43,867 bases of DNA from JBCCAG01 sp050330955 (GTDB lineage Bacteria; Cyanobacteriota; Cyanobacteriia; CAKZMO01). Positions within the stretch are counted from its first letter, which is position 1. The number at the start of each line of letters is the position of its first letter. A model generated the notes under the pieces. It searched no databases and was not told where the DNA came from. It was given only the letters and a program-made list of their open reading frames with translations. A program made the position numbers and the translations under genes. The DNA lies in contig JBHJHJ010000076.1 in assembly GCA_050330955.1 (NCBI GenBank), positions 1-43,867 on the forward strand, in the 5' to 3' direction. Of this stretch, positions 18,001 to 25,320 are shown piece by piece.

Positions 18001-18131
18001 ATTGCCTGTCCCATGCGATAGCGCAGCAGTTTGAGCTGCGACGACAGACGCTTCAGGGTTGCCTGCGGCAGCTGATTGAAAGGCGGAACGCTTTCGAGAA
18101 AGCCTTGAATTGTGCTTTTGGTGTAGGTCAT
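15096..18131 (-). CDS. Type I secretion ABC exporter with N-terminal cNMP-binding-like and degenerate C39 peptidase domains
   Basis: An inner-membrane exporter ATPase of 1011 residues. Order: cyclic-nucleotide-binding-like domain (about 12-130), unstructured linker, C39 peptidase-like domain (about 290-430), six-helix transmembrane domain (440-735), nucleotide-binding domain (770-1005) with Walker A GQSGSGKS, signature LSGGQ and Walker B ending in MDES. In the C39-like domain the catalytic DCG is replaced by IDG (GRGDIDGTMAC), so the nucleophilic Cys is Asp, and the usual His is not evident. It therefore probably binds substrate without cleaving a leader, as in HlyB. The cNMP-like domain lacks the Gly-Glu and Arg of the phosphate-binding cassette (LGWIGLVRGVPCETA), so cAMP binding is doubtful. 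ATG 18131 (MTYTKST) is preferred over TTG 18158. Confidence 0.93.
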   Translation of the reverse strand: MTYTKSTIQGFLESVPPFNQLPQATLKRLSSQLKLLRYRMGQAIVVRDKMPANIAIIYEGQARLLAYDPRTEKPQTLQLLQPGAVLGWIGLVRGVPCETAIASTETICLTMPALDFLAVLQGEPALAQTFRHQVSLLEAFDLLGAEIHRRAIGEADLKQIAMAGEAEAMVEEVPSGQTTLNLNPDHLWFVSGGGTIANHSVGTRLPVSPHSNTSITVTGSYPARLVGFPSAIMRTQSALSKPAGPSDTIIAPTDAPDDSANGDVPYAPDRPEALETPIFKEESNRKKGPGDYPFFSGRGDIDGTMACFQMLAKHFNLPFRRDVVRRVLSEQVERMGGLSLELCGAITEMMGLQAQLVTVPASALGRMEAPVLTKWQGSLVLMYDINPQEAIVALPETGVLRRPVDDIAQTWGEETEDGSRKGQALMFRLTKQSPQKRFGLSWFLPSLIKYKRVLIEVFVASFFVQLFALANPLMIQVIIDRVIVQNSSDTLQVLGIFLLVIAIFEAVLTSLRTYLFVDTTNRIDLALGSEIIDHLLRLPLRYFERRPVGELSTRINELENIRQFLTGTALTVVLDAIFSVLYIAVMFVYSWLLTLVSLATVPLFVGLAVIASPAIRRQLRLKAERNAETQSYLVEVMSGIQTVKAQNMELRARWQWQQRYARYVSAGFKTVLFSTAASSTSGFFTKLSGLLVLWVGAALVLSGDLTLGQLIAFRIISGYVTTPLLRLAQLWQNFQETALSIERLSDIVDATPEADATERQNIPLPPITGTVKYENVSFRFKDSGPMVLNNVNVEFEPGGFIGIVGQSGSGKSTMTKLLPRLYELENGRIMVDGYDISKVELYSLRQQIGIVPQESLLFEGTIQENIALTMPDASSEAIIEAAKVAVAHDFIMDLPNGYNTKVGERGASLSGGQRQRIAIARTVLANPRMLIMDESTSALDYDTERRVCLNLAEAFRGRTVFFITHRLSTIRNADTILMMDKGSIVETGTHPELMELQGRYYCLYQQQEAQM

Positions 18132-18165
18132 AGCAATATCAATAGAGCAGCCGCGCAACGGTATG

Positions 18166-18210
18166 AATTAGGTCTGTGGGAATTAGGTCTGTGGGAATTA
18201 AACCTGTAGG
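18166..18210. repeat. 15-bp tandem repeat, two perfect and one diverged copy
   Basis: The unit AATTAGGTCTGTGGG occurs at 18166-18180 and 18181-18195, then a diverged copy at 18196-18210. It lies in the leader of the ABC exporter gene, just upstream of its start, between it and the PPIase gene. It may be a replication-slippage duplication or an operator-like element; nothing in the sequence decides. Confidence 0.8.
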
Positions 18211-18318
18211 GAGGAAACAGATTTAGAATAACTCATATGACTCACGGCTAGCCAAGGGAGCGCTAAGAATGAGCTGAAGGGTCGCTGAGGGTAAAAAAAA
18301 TTCACATCCCGCTCCTCG

Positions 18319-19077
18319 CTAGGTCTGAGACGACAGCGGGGCGGCAGGCGTTCCCAGCGCTGCTCCCGCGTGCTCCCGCGTTTCCTTCTGCAGCCACAGC
18401 TGGAAGCACTCATTGAGCAGCCTCTCGCGCATGGGGTCATCGAGCTGAGCAGGTACGAAGCGCTCTAACCGCACAATCACCACCCACTCACCTACGCGGG
18501 TCGGGGGACAGAGCTGACCGGGTTGGCTCACGGAAAGCATCTTCGCAAGAGAGGGATGGGGGACGCTCAGCTCAACGGGTCCGATCAGTCCGTCGGTCTG
18601 GGCTTCAGGGCCCTGGGAGTATTTGCTCGCAAGCTCAGACAGGGGCTGCTCCCCTTCTAAGATCCGAAAGTATATTTCTTGCGCGATGCCGATATCTTTA
18701 GTGCGAATTAGGGAGTAAATGACTTTGTCGAGCTTGCCCTTGCGCTCCAAGAAATAGGACTCCAGCTTGGGTCCCCAGGTCTTTTGCTTGAAGGCTTCAA
18801 TCTTAAGCTCTCGTAAGGCTAACGCGTCCATCTGCTCAGCGGTCATGCCATAGCCAGCCAGCCAGGCCTGCCGAGACGCGTCGTCAGTGATTTTGTTTTG
18901 GGCGTAAAACGACTGACGGGCCTGCTGAGCTTCCTCTGCAGTACAGTCGGTACCCGCGATCGCATCGTCAATCACCAGCTCTTGAATAAATCTCGGCAGC
19001 ATCTGATACCCTGCCATCAAGGGCAGAATATCATCGGCATCGACTGAGCGGCTTCCAATTTTTAACACCTCGACCAT
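18319..19077 (-). CDS. Parvulin-type peptidylprolyl isomerase linked to the type I exporter
   Basis: A 252-residue protein with an N-terminal SurA-like helical region (1-110) and a parvulin rotamase-like domain at about 112-212. Typical pattern elements are YFRILEGEQPLSELASKYSQGPE, then DGLIGPVEL and PGQLCPPTRVGEWVVIVRLE. No signal peptide or lipobox is visible, so it should be cytoplasmic, unlike SurA or PrsA. As first gene of the cassette PPIase > ABC > HlyD it may hold or fold the exported substrate before transport; that is inference from gene order. PPIase genes next to C39-type ABC exporters are a recurring cyanobacterial arrangement as I recall it. The start is ATG at 19077. Confidence 0.85.
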   Translation of the reverse strand: MVEVLKIGSRSVDADDILPLMAGYQMLPRFIQELVIDDAIAGTDCTAEEAQQARQSFYAQNKITDDASRQAWLAGYGMTAEQMDALALRELKIEAFKQKTWGPKLESYFLERKGKLDKVIYSLIRTKDIGIAQEIYFRILEGEQPLSELASKYSQGPEAQTDGLIGPVELSVPHPSLAKMLSVSQPGQLCPPTRVGEWVVIVRLERFVPAQLDDPMRERLLNECFQLWLQKETREHAGAALGTPAAPLSSQT

Positions 19078-19507
19078 CTAACGCGTCTCTCGGTACATCA
19101 CAACACCACATTCGTATCAACCCTAACTTTCTAGGTCCGATACGTTCAATTTGTCCGGATTCTTTCTAGATTCTTAAAGGCTGAGTTCTTAAAGGGCAAA
19201 TAAACTTGATTTGGGTAAAGATATCATGCCCATTCAGGCTACAGGTCTTCTTACAGAACAGCCGCTACGCTATCCGCAACAGTCTTTAGTATTATCATAT
19301 CCGTCCTGCCTCACGGTTGAGCAAGGAGCAACGCCACCCGACGCCTTCCGTCACCTCTGGGCGCGATAGAGTGATAGAGGGTGCAGCCTGGGGCTGAAAT
19401 CTACCCAGAATTAACGCAGCGTTCAGCAAGAACTCATCTGTTGCCCGCTCAGTTTTATAAGCTGGCGGTGATAGGGCCTGTCCACCTGTCGAATCTACGG
19501 TACTCTG
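19078..19507. promoter_or_regulatory. 430-bp divergent control region of the export cassette and a two-component pair
   Basis: No gene is seen. A direct repeat TTCTTAAAGG occurs at 19171-19180 and 19186-19195, 15 bp apart, about 95 bp upstream of the PPIase start. Such half-site pairs can be regulator-binding sites. The kinase/OmpR-type regulator pair reads away on the other side, so the regulator is a candidate to bind here; this is untested inference. No clean -35/-10 pair was found. Confidence 0.35.
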
Positions 19508-21058
19508 ATGCTCCAGCGATCGCGGCGTTTTAAAAAATGGGTTGAGCTATCTTCTCTCCAGGCTCGCCTCAGCATAGGCGTCACGCTTCTGGCCACTGTG
19601 AGCATCGGCTGCATGGCGGCCTGGATGAGTTGGCAAACGAAGCAAATTCTAGTGGGTCGCCACATCCGTCAGGTTACCGGCGTTGCCGAGCAGATTCCCC
19701 AGGACGTCCAGCGCTACCAGCAGGCCCTATCATTCGACGAAGCAATTCGGAAAATGAGCGATCTGCGGTCATTTTCGGATATGTCGGTTGTGGTGGCCCG
19801 CGACGAGAAGATCATCACGCGCTCAGATCGATCGGCGCAGAATCAGTGGATAGCAGACTATCTGATGACCCAGATGGAGCCTGTGATTAAGGCCCCTGAA
19901 ACTATCACCACGAGCATCATCAACTTAGAGGGGCGGGACTATCTGGTGTGCGCGGGGCCACTTCAGCCCAATCAAGCTAGCCCTTATGGGCTTTACGTTT
20001 TTTTAGATATTACCGAAGACCGACAGCGGTTCGGCGCTTTGATGCAAAGTCTGGGGCTAGCGACTGGCCTGGCTCTGCTGGGGCTGGTGGGTGCCGTAGC
20101 GTTTTATGTCAAGCGATCGCTGTCTCCCCTGCGGCAGATGAGTCAGATTACGGCTCACCTCAAGGTTGAAGAGCTGGGGCATGTGCAGATGAAGCTGGAC
20201 AACGCGCCCACCGAAGTGAGCGAGCTGGTAAAAACATGCGAGGACATGCTAGCCCGGCTCGCAGCCGCCCTCGATCAGCAGCGTCAGTTCACCCACGACA
20301 TTTCCCATGAGCTGCGGACCCCTCTAACCATCAGCTATGGCTACTTGCAAAGTCTTCAGCGGCGTGGCACAAACCTGAAACCGCCGCAGCGAGAGGCGCT
20401 AGAAACCGCCATCACTGAGACCGAGCACTCTATTGCGATCTTAGAAGATTTGCTCAATTTAGCCCGTGCCGATAGCGGCACGGTTGAATACAGCGCTCGC
20501 GACGTCAGCGTCCCCTTCCTGGTTAAAGACGTGGCGCACAAGGTCAAAGCCGCAAGTCGCCGAGCAATTTTGGTGGATACCTCTGAGCTAGATCAGCCCC
20601 CCGGCCAGCAGGGAAGCGAGAAGATGGGTTTGAGGAAAAGCAAATCTTCACAGGCCAGCGTGGAGTCTGACGCGTTGATGGTCAGGGTTGATCCTGAAAA
20701 GCTGCGTCAAGTCCTCGTCAAACTGCTCGACAACGCGCTACGCTATTCGGACGCCGATCAGCCCATCGTCCTGCGGGTCGCCCAGCAAAACAACAATGCT
20801 ATTATCCAAGTGTGCGATCGCGGCATCGGTATTCCGCTGGCAGACCAGCCCCGTATTTTTGATCGCTGCTACCGAGTTGATGCGGCACGGAACCGGGCGA
20901 CCGGGGGTTCGGGCTTGGGCCTATCCCTAGTGAAGACCTTGGTGGACGGTATGGGAGGTCGTATTTCTGTCGCATCCCAGCCCAACGAGGGCAGCACCTT
21001 CACTGTTTCGCTACCGTTAGTAGAGTACGCTGATGAAACCCCACATCGTGGTCGTTGA
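19508..21058 (+). CDS. Membrane sensor histidine kinase (HAMP, HisKA, HATPase)
   Basis: A classical two-component sensor of 516 residues. Transmembrane helices lie at about 20-43 and 180-202, enclosing an extracytoplasmic sensor of about 135 residues that matches no family I can name. A HAMP region (203-255) leads to HisKA with phospho-His267 (DISHELRTPL), and an HATPase domain with the N box LLDNALRYS, DRGIGI and GSGLGLSLVKTLV. A polar insert rich in Gly, Gln, Lys and Ser (about residues 357-385) splits the region between HisKA and the ATPase core. The 3' end overlaps the regulator gene by 26 bp, so the two are translationally coupled. The signal sensed cannot be read from the sequence. Confidence 0.93.
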   Translation: MLQRSRRFKKWVELSSLQARLSIGVTLLATVSIGCMAAWMSWQTKQILVGRHIRQVTGVAEQIPQDVQRYQQALSFDEAIRKMSDLRSFSDMSVVVARDEKIITRSDRSAQNQWIADYLMTQMEPVIKAPETITTSIINLEGRDYLVCAGPLQPNQASPYGLYVFLDITEDRQRFGALMQSLGLATGLALLGLVGAVAFYVKRSLSPLRQMSQITAHLKVEELGHVQMKLDNAPTEVSELVKTCEDMLARLAAALDQQRQFTHDISHELRTPLTISYGYLQSLQRRGTNLKPPQREALETAITETEHSIAILEDLLNLARADSGTVEYSARDVSVPFLVKDVAHKVKAASRRAILVDTSELDQPPGQQGSEKMGLRKSKSSQASVESDALMVRVDPEKLRQVLVKLLDNALRYSDADQPIVLRVAQQNNNAIIQVCDRGIGIPLADQPRIFDRCYRVDAARNRATGGSGLGLSLVKTLVDGMGGRISVASQPNEGSTFTVSLPLVEYADETPHRGR

Positions 21059-21710
21059 AGACGAGGAAAAGCTAGCCCGCTTTATTGAGCTAGAGCTAGG
21101 CTATGAAGACTATCAAACCAGCGTGGCTCACGACGGCCTAACTGGGCTAACCACGATTCGCGACAGCGATCCCGACCTGGTCATTTTGGACTGGCTCATG
21201 CCAGGGATGACGGGGCTTGAGGTGTGCCGCAGGCTGCGGGCTACGGGGTCGAAGGTGCCCGTCATCCTGCTGACGGCGAAAGATGACATTAGCGATCGCG
21301 TCGCGGGCTTAGACGCCGGGGCGGATGACTACTTAGTTAAACCCTTTAGCATCGAGGAGCTGCTGGCCCGGGTGCGGGCCCACCTGCGTCGCACCCAGGA
21401 CGAAGACGCTGACGTGCTGCAGTTTGAGGATCTCAAGCTCGACCGCAAAACCCGAGAGGTGTTCCGGGGCGATCGCGCCATCGAGCTCACCGCAAAGGAG
21501 TTCGATCTATTAGAGTACTTGATGTCCTACCCACGCCAGGTGATGACCCGCGATCGCATCCTGGAAGAGGTGTGGGGATACGACTTTATGGGAGACTCCA
21601 ACATCATTGAGGTCTACATCCGCTATCTGCGCCTAAAGCTAGAGGCCGAAGGAGAGAAGCGCATGATCCAGACGGTGCGGGGAGTGGGCTACGTGCTGCG
21701 CGAGCCCTAA
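21033..21710 (+). CDS. OmpR/PhoB-family response regulator
   Basis: Cognate regulator of the overlapping kinase. The receiver domain (1-120) carries the acidic pocket VVEDEE at 7-12, phospho-acceptor Asp53 (ILDWLMP) and the lysine of VKPF. The winged-helix DNA-binding domain (130-225) ends with the typical recognition region VEVYIRYLRLKLE (written here as EVYIRYLRLKLE) and RGVGYVLREP. At 225 residues the length is normal. Its start lies inside the kinase gene, giving a 26-bp overlap. Close paralogues in cyanobacteria control metal, light or nutrient genes; which of these applies cannot be decided, so no gene symbol is given. Confidence 0.95.
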   Translation: MKPHIVVVEDEEKLARFIELELGYEDYQTSVAHDGLTGLTTIRDSDPDLVILDWLMPGMTGLEVCRRLRATGSKVPVILLTAKDDISDRVAGLDAGADDYLVKPFSIEELLARVRAHLRRTQDEDADVLQFEDLKLDRKTREVFRGDRAIELTAKEFDLLEYLMSYPRQVMTRDRILEEVWGYDFMGDSNIIEVYIRYLRLKLEAEGEKRMIQTVRGVGYVLREP

Positions 21711-21751
21711 GCGCGGGCCGAATCGTCTAGCGCTTTTGCCTTCTAAGTCGG

Positions 21752-22492
21752 CTAGCTCTGCACCTCGCCAAGGTGCTTAATGATTTCGCGCACCACGCCG
21801 CTTTTCCCCTTGCAGCTCAGCTGCAGCACTTCTCCCGCAAGGGCGTCAGCGGCCTTGAGACTGTAAATGATTTCGCTAAGCCGATGGCCCATATACCCCG
21901 TGATGATTACCACTAAGTCACACTGGCTAATTTTTGCCTTCACCCGGCTGCGATTAGTGTTAGATTCGGTCATGCGCGGAATTTCAACGCAGTGCTTGAG
22001 GCCATAGCGCTTAAGCTCTTGGATGACGCCGCGCCGAGTAGTTGAGTGGCCACCCACCAGAGCCAGACGCAGCCAGGAGAGATCAGAAGCGTCCTGTGTA
22101 TCCGGAGCCGCTTTTTGCGTAATCGCCTCCAGTTCGGCGCTGCTCGCGATCGCCACCTCGACCGGAAATTCGCTTTCAAGCGTCACTCTGTCGGCCTCAT
22201 TGGCTGCCGCTGCCTCTTCGATGCTCCACAGCTGAAGCTGAAGCTCATCCCGCTCCTTCTCCAGCGCCTCAATTGTCTGATTGAGCTGCAGGATTTCGGC
22301 ATCGGTGTAATGAACCAGTTCCCGCAGCTCCTGACGGAGGCGATCGCGCTCCGCCTCAACAGCCGCAATGATGGTCTCTAAGGAATGAAGTTGCCGCTTA
22401 GTTTTTCTGCCAAAGCGGCCAACAGCTTGAGATATGGCCTGAGATAGAGGCCGTTTTAGCACCTTACCCAAGCTCAGTCTAAATCGCTTCAT
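21752..22492 (-). CDS. DUF2325-domain protein with N-terminal coiled coil
   Basis: A 246-residue protein. The first 35 residues are basic. A coiled coil rich in Glu, Leu, Gln and Arg covers about 38-112. The C-terminal domain (about 140-243) matches DUF2325: it opens with LALVGGHSTTRRGVIQELKRYG, passes KAKISQCDLVVIITGYMGH, and ends LSCKGKSGVVREII, all shown here as short motifs. The function of this domain is not established; a Rossmann-like ligand-binding fold is suggested by LVGG. It converges with the response regulator 41 bp away. A GAGG-containing stretch precedes the ATG at 22492. Confidence 0.85.
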   Translation of the reverse strand: MKRFRLSLGKVLKRPLSQAISQAVGRFGRKTKRQLHSLETIIAAVEAERDRLRQELRELVHYTDAEILQLNQTIEALEKERDELQLQLWSIEEAAAANEADRVTLESEFPVEVAIASSAELEAITQKAAPDTQDASDLSWLRLALVGGHSTTRRGVIQELKRYGLKHCVEIPRMTESNTNRSRVKAKISQCDLVVIITGYMGHRLSEIIYSLKAADALAGEVLQLSCKGKSGVVREIIKHLGEVQS

Positions 22493-22843
22493 ACCCTCGC
22501 CTCTCTTAGTTCAATCAGTGAGACATCTGCTGCTCGAAGTTCGCAGGAAATTGATAAAGCGGCGCATCGGTGGATTAAGACACACTGCACGAGGTCTATG
22601 CCAATAACGCCAGCTCGATAGCCTGAAACGCAGCTTATTTAAGCATCACACCATAATAGCTCTAAAAGTTAAACTTTGACTAGAGAGTTATACCTTTCGG
22701 AATCCCGCCAGCACGGTTTGTCCCACTTTCTCTCTGCCACGAAAGCCCATGCCAGCCTTTTTGAAGCGGGTACTACGGACAGAATCGGCTCAGATTTCGC
22801 ATAATTGAGCTGGTACGGTCAACATCCTCAGGGAGCGCCGCAT
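22493..22843. other. Divergent spacer without recognised elements
   Basis: About 350 bp between the DUF2325 and DUF4864 genes. It is AT-richer than the genes. A CATAAT hexamer (22799-22804) could be a -10 element for the DUF4864 gene, but no matching -35 was found. Nothing else is seen. Confidence 0.4.
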
Positions 22844-23206
22844 ATGGAACTGACTAGCATAGATCGCGCCGCAATCCGATTGGCAATTGAGCAGCAGATT
22901 CAGGCCTTTCGCCAAGCCAACGCCGAAGCCGCCTTCAGCCTTGCCAGCCCAGGGATTCAGCAGCAGTTTGGTAATGCTCAAACCTTCATCTCAATGGTGC
23001 AAACCTCCTACGATCCGCTATACCGAGCACGTTCAGTGGTCTTCGAAGACATGGGCACCGTCGAGGGCCAGCCTGCTCAGCAGCTCGTCATTATGGGGGC
23101 AGATGGAGCGCTGTACCAAGCCTATTACTTGATGCAGCGCCAGCCCAGCCAAGACTGGCGCATTAACGGCTGCTACCTGACGCGAATGAAGGAAGTTAAG
23201 CGATAG
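22844..23206 (+). CDS. DUF4864-domain protein
   Basis: A 120-residue soluble protein of the DUF4864 family, an NTF2-like fold by the look of its pattern: helix AAIRLAIEQQIQAFRQANAE, then AFSLASPGIQQQFG, a beta-rich middle with QQLVIMGADGALYQAYYLMQ and the closing WRINGCYLTRM. No signal peptide is visible. The ATG at 22844 is preferred over the TTG at 22805 because GGGAG lies nine bases upstream of it. It converges with folA 29 bp away. No function is known to me for this family. Confidence 0.82.
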   Translation: MELTSIDRAAIRLAIEQQIQAFRQANAEAAFSLASPGIQQQFGNAQTFISMVQTSYDPLYRARSVVFEDMGTVEGQPAQQLVIMGADGALYQAYYLMQRQPSQDWRINGCYLTRMKEVKR

Positions 23207-23235
23207 CGCTCAAACGCTCGTCTTGAGTAGTGGGG

Positions 23236-23724
23236 CTAACGTTGGTAAACCTCTACGCAAAATTCGTCATGCTGTTGCTGATCAACCTGGTGAAAAGATT
23301 GATGCAGCCAGTCCTGATAGGGCGGAAAGAAGGTGTCCCCGTCGTAGCTGCCCTCAACAAAGGTCAGATCTAGTCGGTTGACGATAGGCAGGGTTTGGGC
23401 ATAAAGTGTCGCCCCGCCGATGATAAAAACTTTGGGCGTGCTCGCCCGCCTGAGGGCGGCGTCTAGAGACGCGACCACGTCTAGCCGCGTGTCAGGGGCG
23501 ATCGCCCTAGAACTGGTCGGCAGCGAGGTTGACAAGACGATGTTGTGGCGCCGGGGCAAAGGGCGCGGCAGGCCCTCCCAGGTGCGCCGACCCATGATGA
23601 CGGTGTGGCCTGTGGTGATCTGCTTGAACCGCTTTAGGTCTGCGGGGAGATGCCACGGCAGGCGCCCGCCTTTGCCGATGAGGCGATCGCGGGTCAGGGC
23701 AGCCATCAGCACCAGTTCGGCCAT
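23236..23724 (-). CDS. folA: Dihydrofolate reductase
   Basis: Reduces dihydrofolate to tetrahydrofolate with NADPH, in the cytoplasm. Expected motifs are present: GKGGRLPWHLPADLKRF with the active-site Asp, VIMGRRTWEGLP at the cofactor site, and KVFIIGGATLYAQTLP near the second cofactor loop. At 162 residues the length is normal. It follows the uracil-DNA glycosylase gene by 6 bp on the same strand, so the two are very probably cotranscribed; both bear on thymidine supply and uracil in DNA, which makes the pairing sensible. Many cyanobacteria rely on ThyX and lack folA, so its presence suggests ThyA-type thymidylate synthesis elsewhere in the genome. Confidence 0.95.
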   Translation of the reverse strand: MAELVLMAALTRDRLIGKGGRLPWHLPADLKRFKQITTGHTVIMGRRTWEGLPRPLPRRHNIVLSTSLPTSSRAIAPDTRLDVVASLDAALRRASTPKVFIIGGATLYAQTLPIVNRLDLTFVEGSYDGDTFFPPYQDWLHQSFHQVDQQQHDEFCVEVYQR

Positions 23725-23730
23725 ACTGCC

Positions 23731-24417
23731 TCAGACCCTCAGCTCGTCGTACTTCTGCCGCACAGTCTGAATATCCTGCCACATGAGCCACTTGGGGCTG
23801 CCTTTCTCCTTGGACTGGTTGCGCAGCAAATATGCCGGGTGGAAGATCGGCATGCACAGCCGTCCATCCCACTCGATCCACTGACCGCGAATTTTGGTGA
23901 TGCCCCGCTTGTCGCCGATTAGCCCCTTCACTGAGGAGGCCCCGGTGAGCAAAATCATTTTCGGGTCTACGAGGCGAATTTGCTCTAGCAGATAGGGGCG
24001 ACAGGCGTCCATCTCCTGGGTTGTGGGGGCCCGGTTGCCCGGGGGGCGGCACTTAACGATATTGCAGATGTAGACGTCCGTTTCGCTGCTGAGCTTCACT
24101 GAAGCTAGGATTTTTTCTAGGAGCTGCCCAGCCCGACCCACGAACGGTAGCCCCGTCTCGTCCTCGTTTTGTCCCGGCCCTTCCCCGACGATCATGATGT
24201 CGGCCTTGGGGTTGCCCCGCCCTACAACCGCGTGGGTACGGCCCGCCGCCAAACCGCATCGCTCGCAGCGGTTGCAGTGGGTCACCATCAAATCTAGGCT
24301 GTCGTAAGTGCCTGGCGGTATGGGGACGCTCGCACTGGTGGGAACGAGATCGGGGTTGATGTCTTCGGCGGTTGGAGCGGGGGGGCTAGCGTTAAAAAGA
24401 TCGATCTGATCACTCAT
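23731..24417 (-). CDS. Uracil-DNA glycosylase, family 4 (iron-sulfur)
   Basis: Removes uracil from DNA. Family 4 enzymes carry a [4Fe-4S] cluster; candidate ligands here are Cys51, Cys54, Cys123 and Cys139. Motif 1 GEGPGQNED (78-86) and motif 2 HPAYLLR (193-199) are intact, and the LPFVGRAGQLL stretch is typical of the family. The first 40 residues are a flexible Pro-rich tail. At 228 residues the length is normal. It is followed after 6 bp by folA. The ATG at 24417 is used. Confidence 0.94.
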   Translation of the reverse strand: MSDQIDLFNASPPAPTAEDINPDLVPTSASVPIPPGTYDSLDLMVTHCNRCERCGLAAGRTHAVVGRGNPKADIMIVGEGPGQNEDETGLPFVGRAGQLLEKILASVKLSSETDVYICNIVKCRPPGNRAPTTQEMDACRPYLLEQIRLVDPKMILLTGASSVKGLIGDKRGITKIRGQWIEWDGRLCMPIFHPAYLLRNQSKEKGSPKWLMWQDIQTVRQKYDELRV

Positions 24418-24565
24418 AACTTAGAAGGGGGCAGATAGCGGGATGCCCCTGGTGCGGGGAAGCGCTTTGTTGTTCAACGCAGCGGTAATGGAGGTCAGTG
24501 TAGTGGATTGCGATGGGATTTTCTAGTGGCATTGGGTCAATCTCGGCAACCCTCGCTATACTTCC

Positions 24566-25240
24566 CTAGGCCTGGGGCTTCAAAATATGCTGATCGATAA
24601 TTTTCTCAATATCCGCCTTACCCACGCGGCCATAGCGGGCTTTTCCCGGCATCACAACCAGATTCGGCCCAGACTTGCAGCGGTCCATACAGCCAGTTTT
24701 CTTAATGGTGACCACATCGGTCAAACCGCGATCGCTTAACCGCTGCTCTAGCCGCTCACACACCGCTTGGCCGCCCCGCTTCTTCCAACAGGAGCCCTTC
24801 TGGCAAATCAAGATTTTTGCCTGGGGTTTTACCTTTTCCGTCTCAGGCTGCCCGTTGTGAGGCTGCTCCAACGCGGGCAATTTTGGCTCCAGTGCCCCCA
24901 AGACCACCGGGCCCGGAATGGTCTGATCCGCAACGCTCCCTTCTTCGCTCCTCAGGTCAAGAAACGGGGCCTGAGGCTCGCCCTCAAGCACCTGCAGCGC
25001 TTCTGCCTTTAGCCGCAGCTCACCGCTTTTTTTCTGCTTCACCGCGCCAGACGCCAGCACCGGCTTGCCTTTTTCTAACTTGGCTGGCAGGGTTTCCCGC
25101 AGCGGCTTCGCCAGCTTGACGCGGTATTCGATGCCGCCAATTTCAACTTTGAAGCCTTTTAGCTTGCGGTCGTCTTTGACAAACCCCACTAGCTTCCCGC
25201 TGAGGGTAAAGGATTGGGCGTCGGCGTGGGGTGGTTTCAA
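24566..25240 (-). CDS. Thioredoxin-like (2Fe-2S) ferredoxin fused to an OB-like N-terminal domain
   Basis: The C-terminal 85 residues form a thioredoxin-fold ferredoxin: Cys146 and Cys151 (ICQKGSCWKKRGG), then Cys184 and Cys188 (KKTGCMDRCKSGPN), the C-x4-C and C-x3-C pattern of this family, as in NuoE/HoxE-related and Aquifex-type ferredoxins. Residues 8-85 look like a small beta-barrel (SGKLVGFVKDDRKLKGFKVE, then VKQKKSGELRLKAEALQVL). A Pro/Glu-rich linker joins them. The start is a TTG at 25240 with AGGA eight bases upstream; no ATG is available. It lies between rsmB and the glycosylase gene on the same strand. The electron partner is unknown. Confidence 0.85.
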   Translation of the reverse strand: MKPPHADAQSFTLSGKLVGFVKDDRKLKGFKVEIGGIEYRVKLAKPLRETLPAKLEKGKPVLASGAVKQKKSGELRLKAEALQVLEGEPQAPFLDLRSEEGSVADQTIPGPVVLGALEPKLPALEQPHNGQPETEKVKPQAKILICQKGSCWKKRGGQAVCERLEQRLSDRGLTDVVTIKKTGCMDRCKSGPNLVVMPGKARYGRVGKADIEKIIDQHILKPQA

Positions 25241-25320
25241 GCGGCTAGTCCTAATTCTTAACGATTTCTTCTATTTTACACCGCTACCCCGGAACCAAAC
25301 CGCCATACCTTAATCTAGTC

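Noticed and set aside
7898..18131. Direct cAMP control of the ABC exporter by the nearby cyclase
   Set aside because: The exporter's cNMP-like domain lacks the Glu and Arg needed to hold the cyclic phosphate, so the link is not supported.
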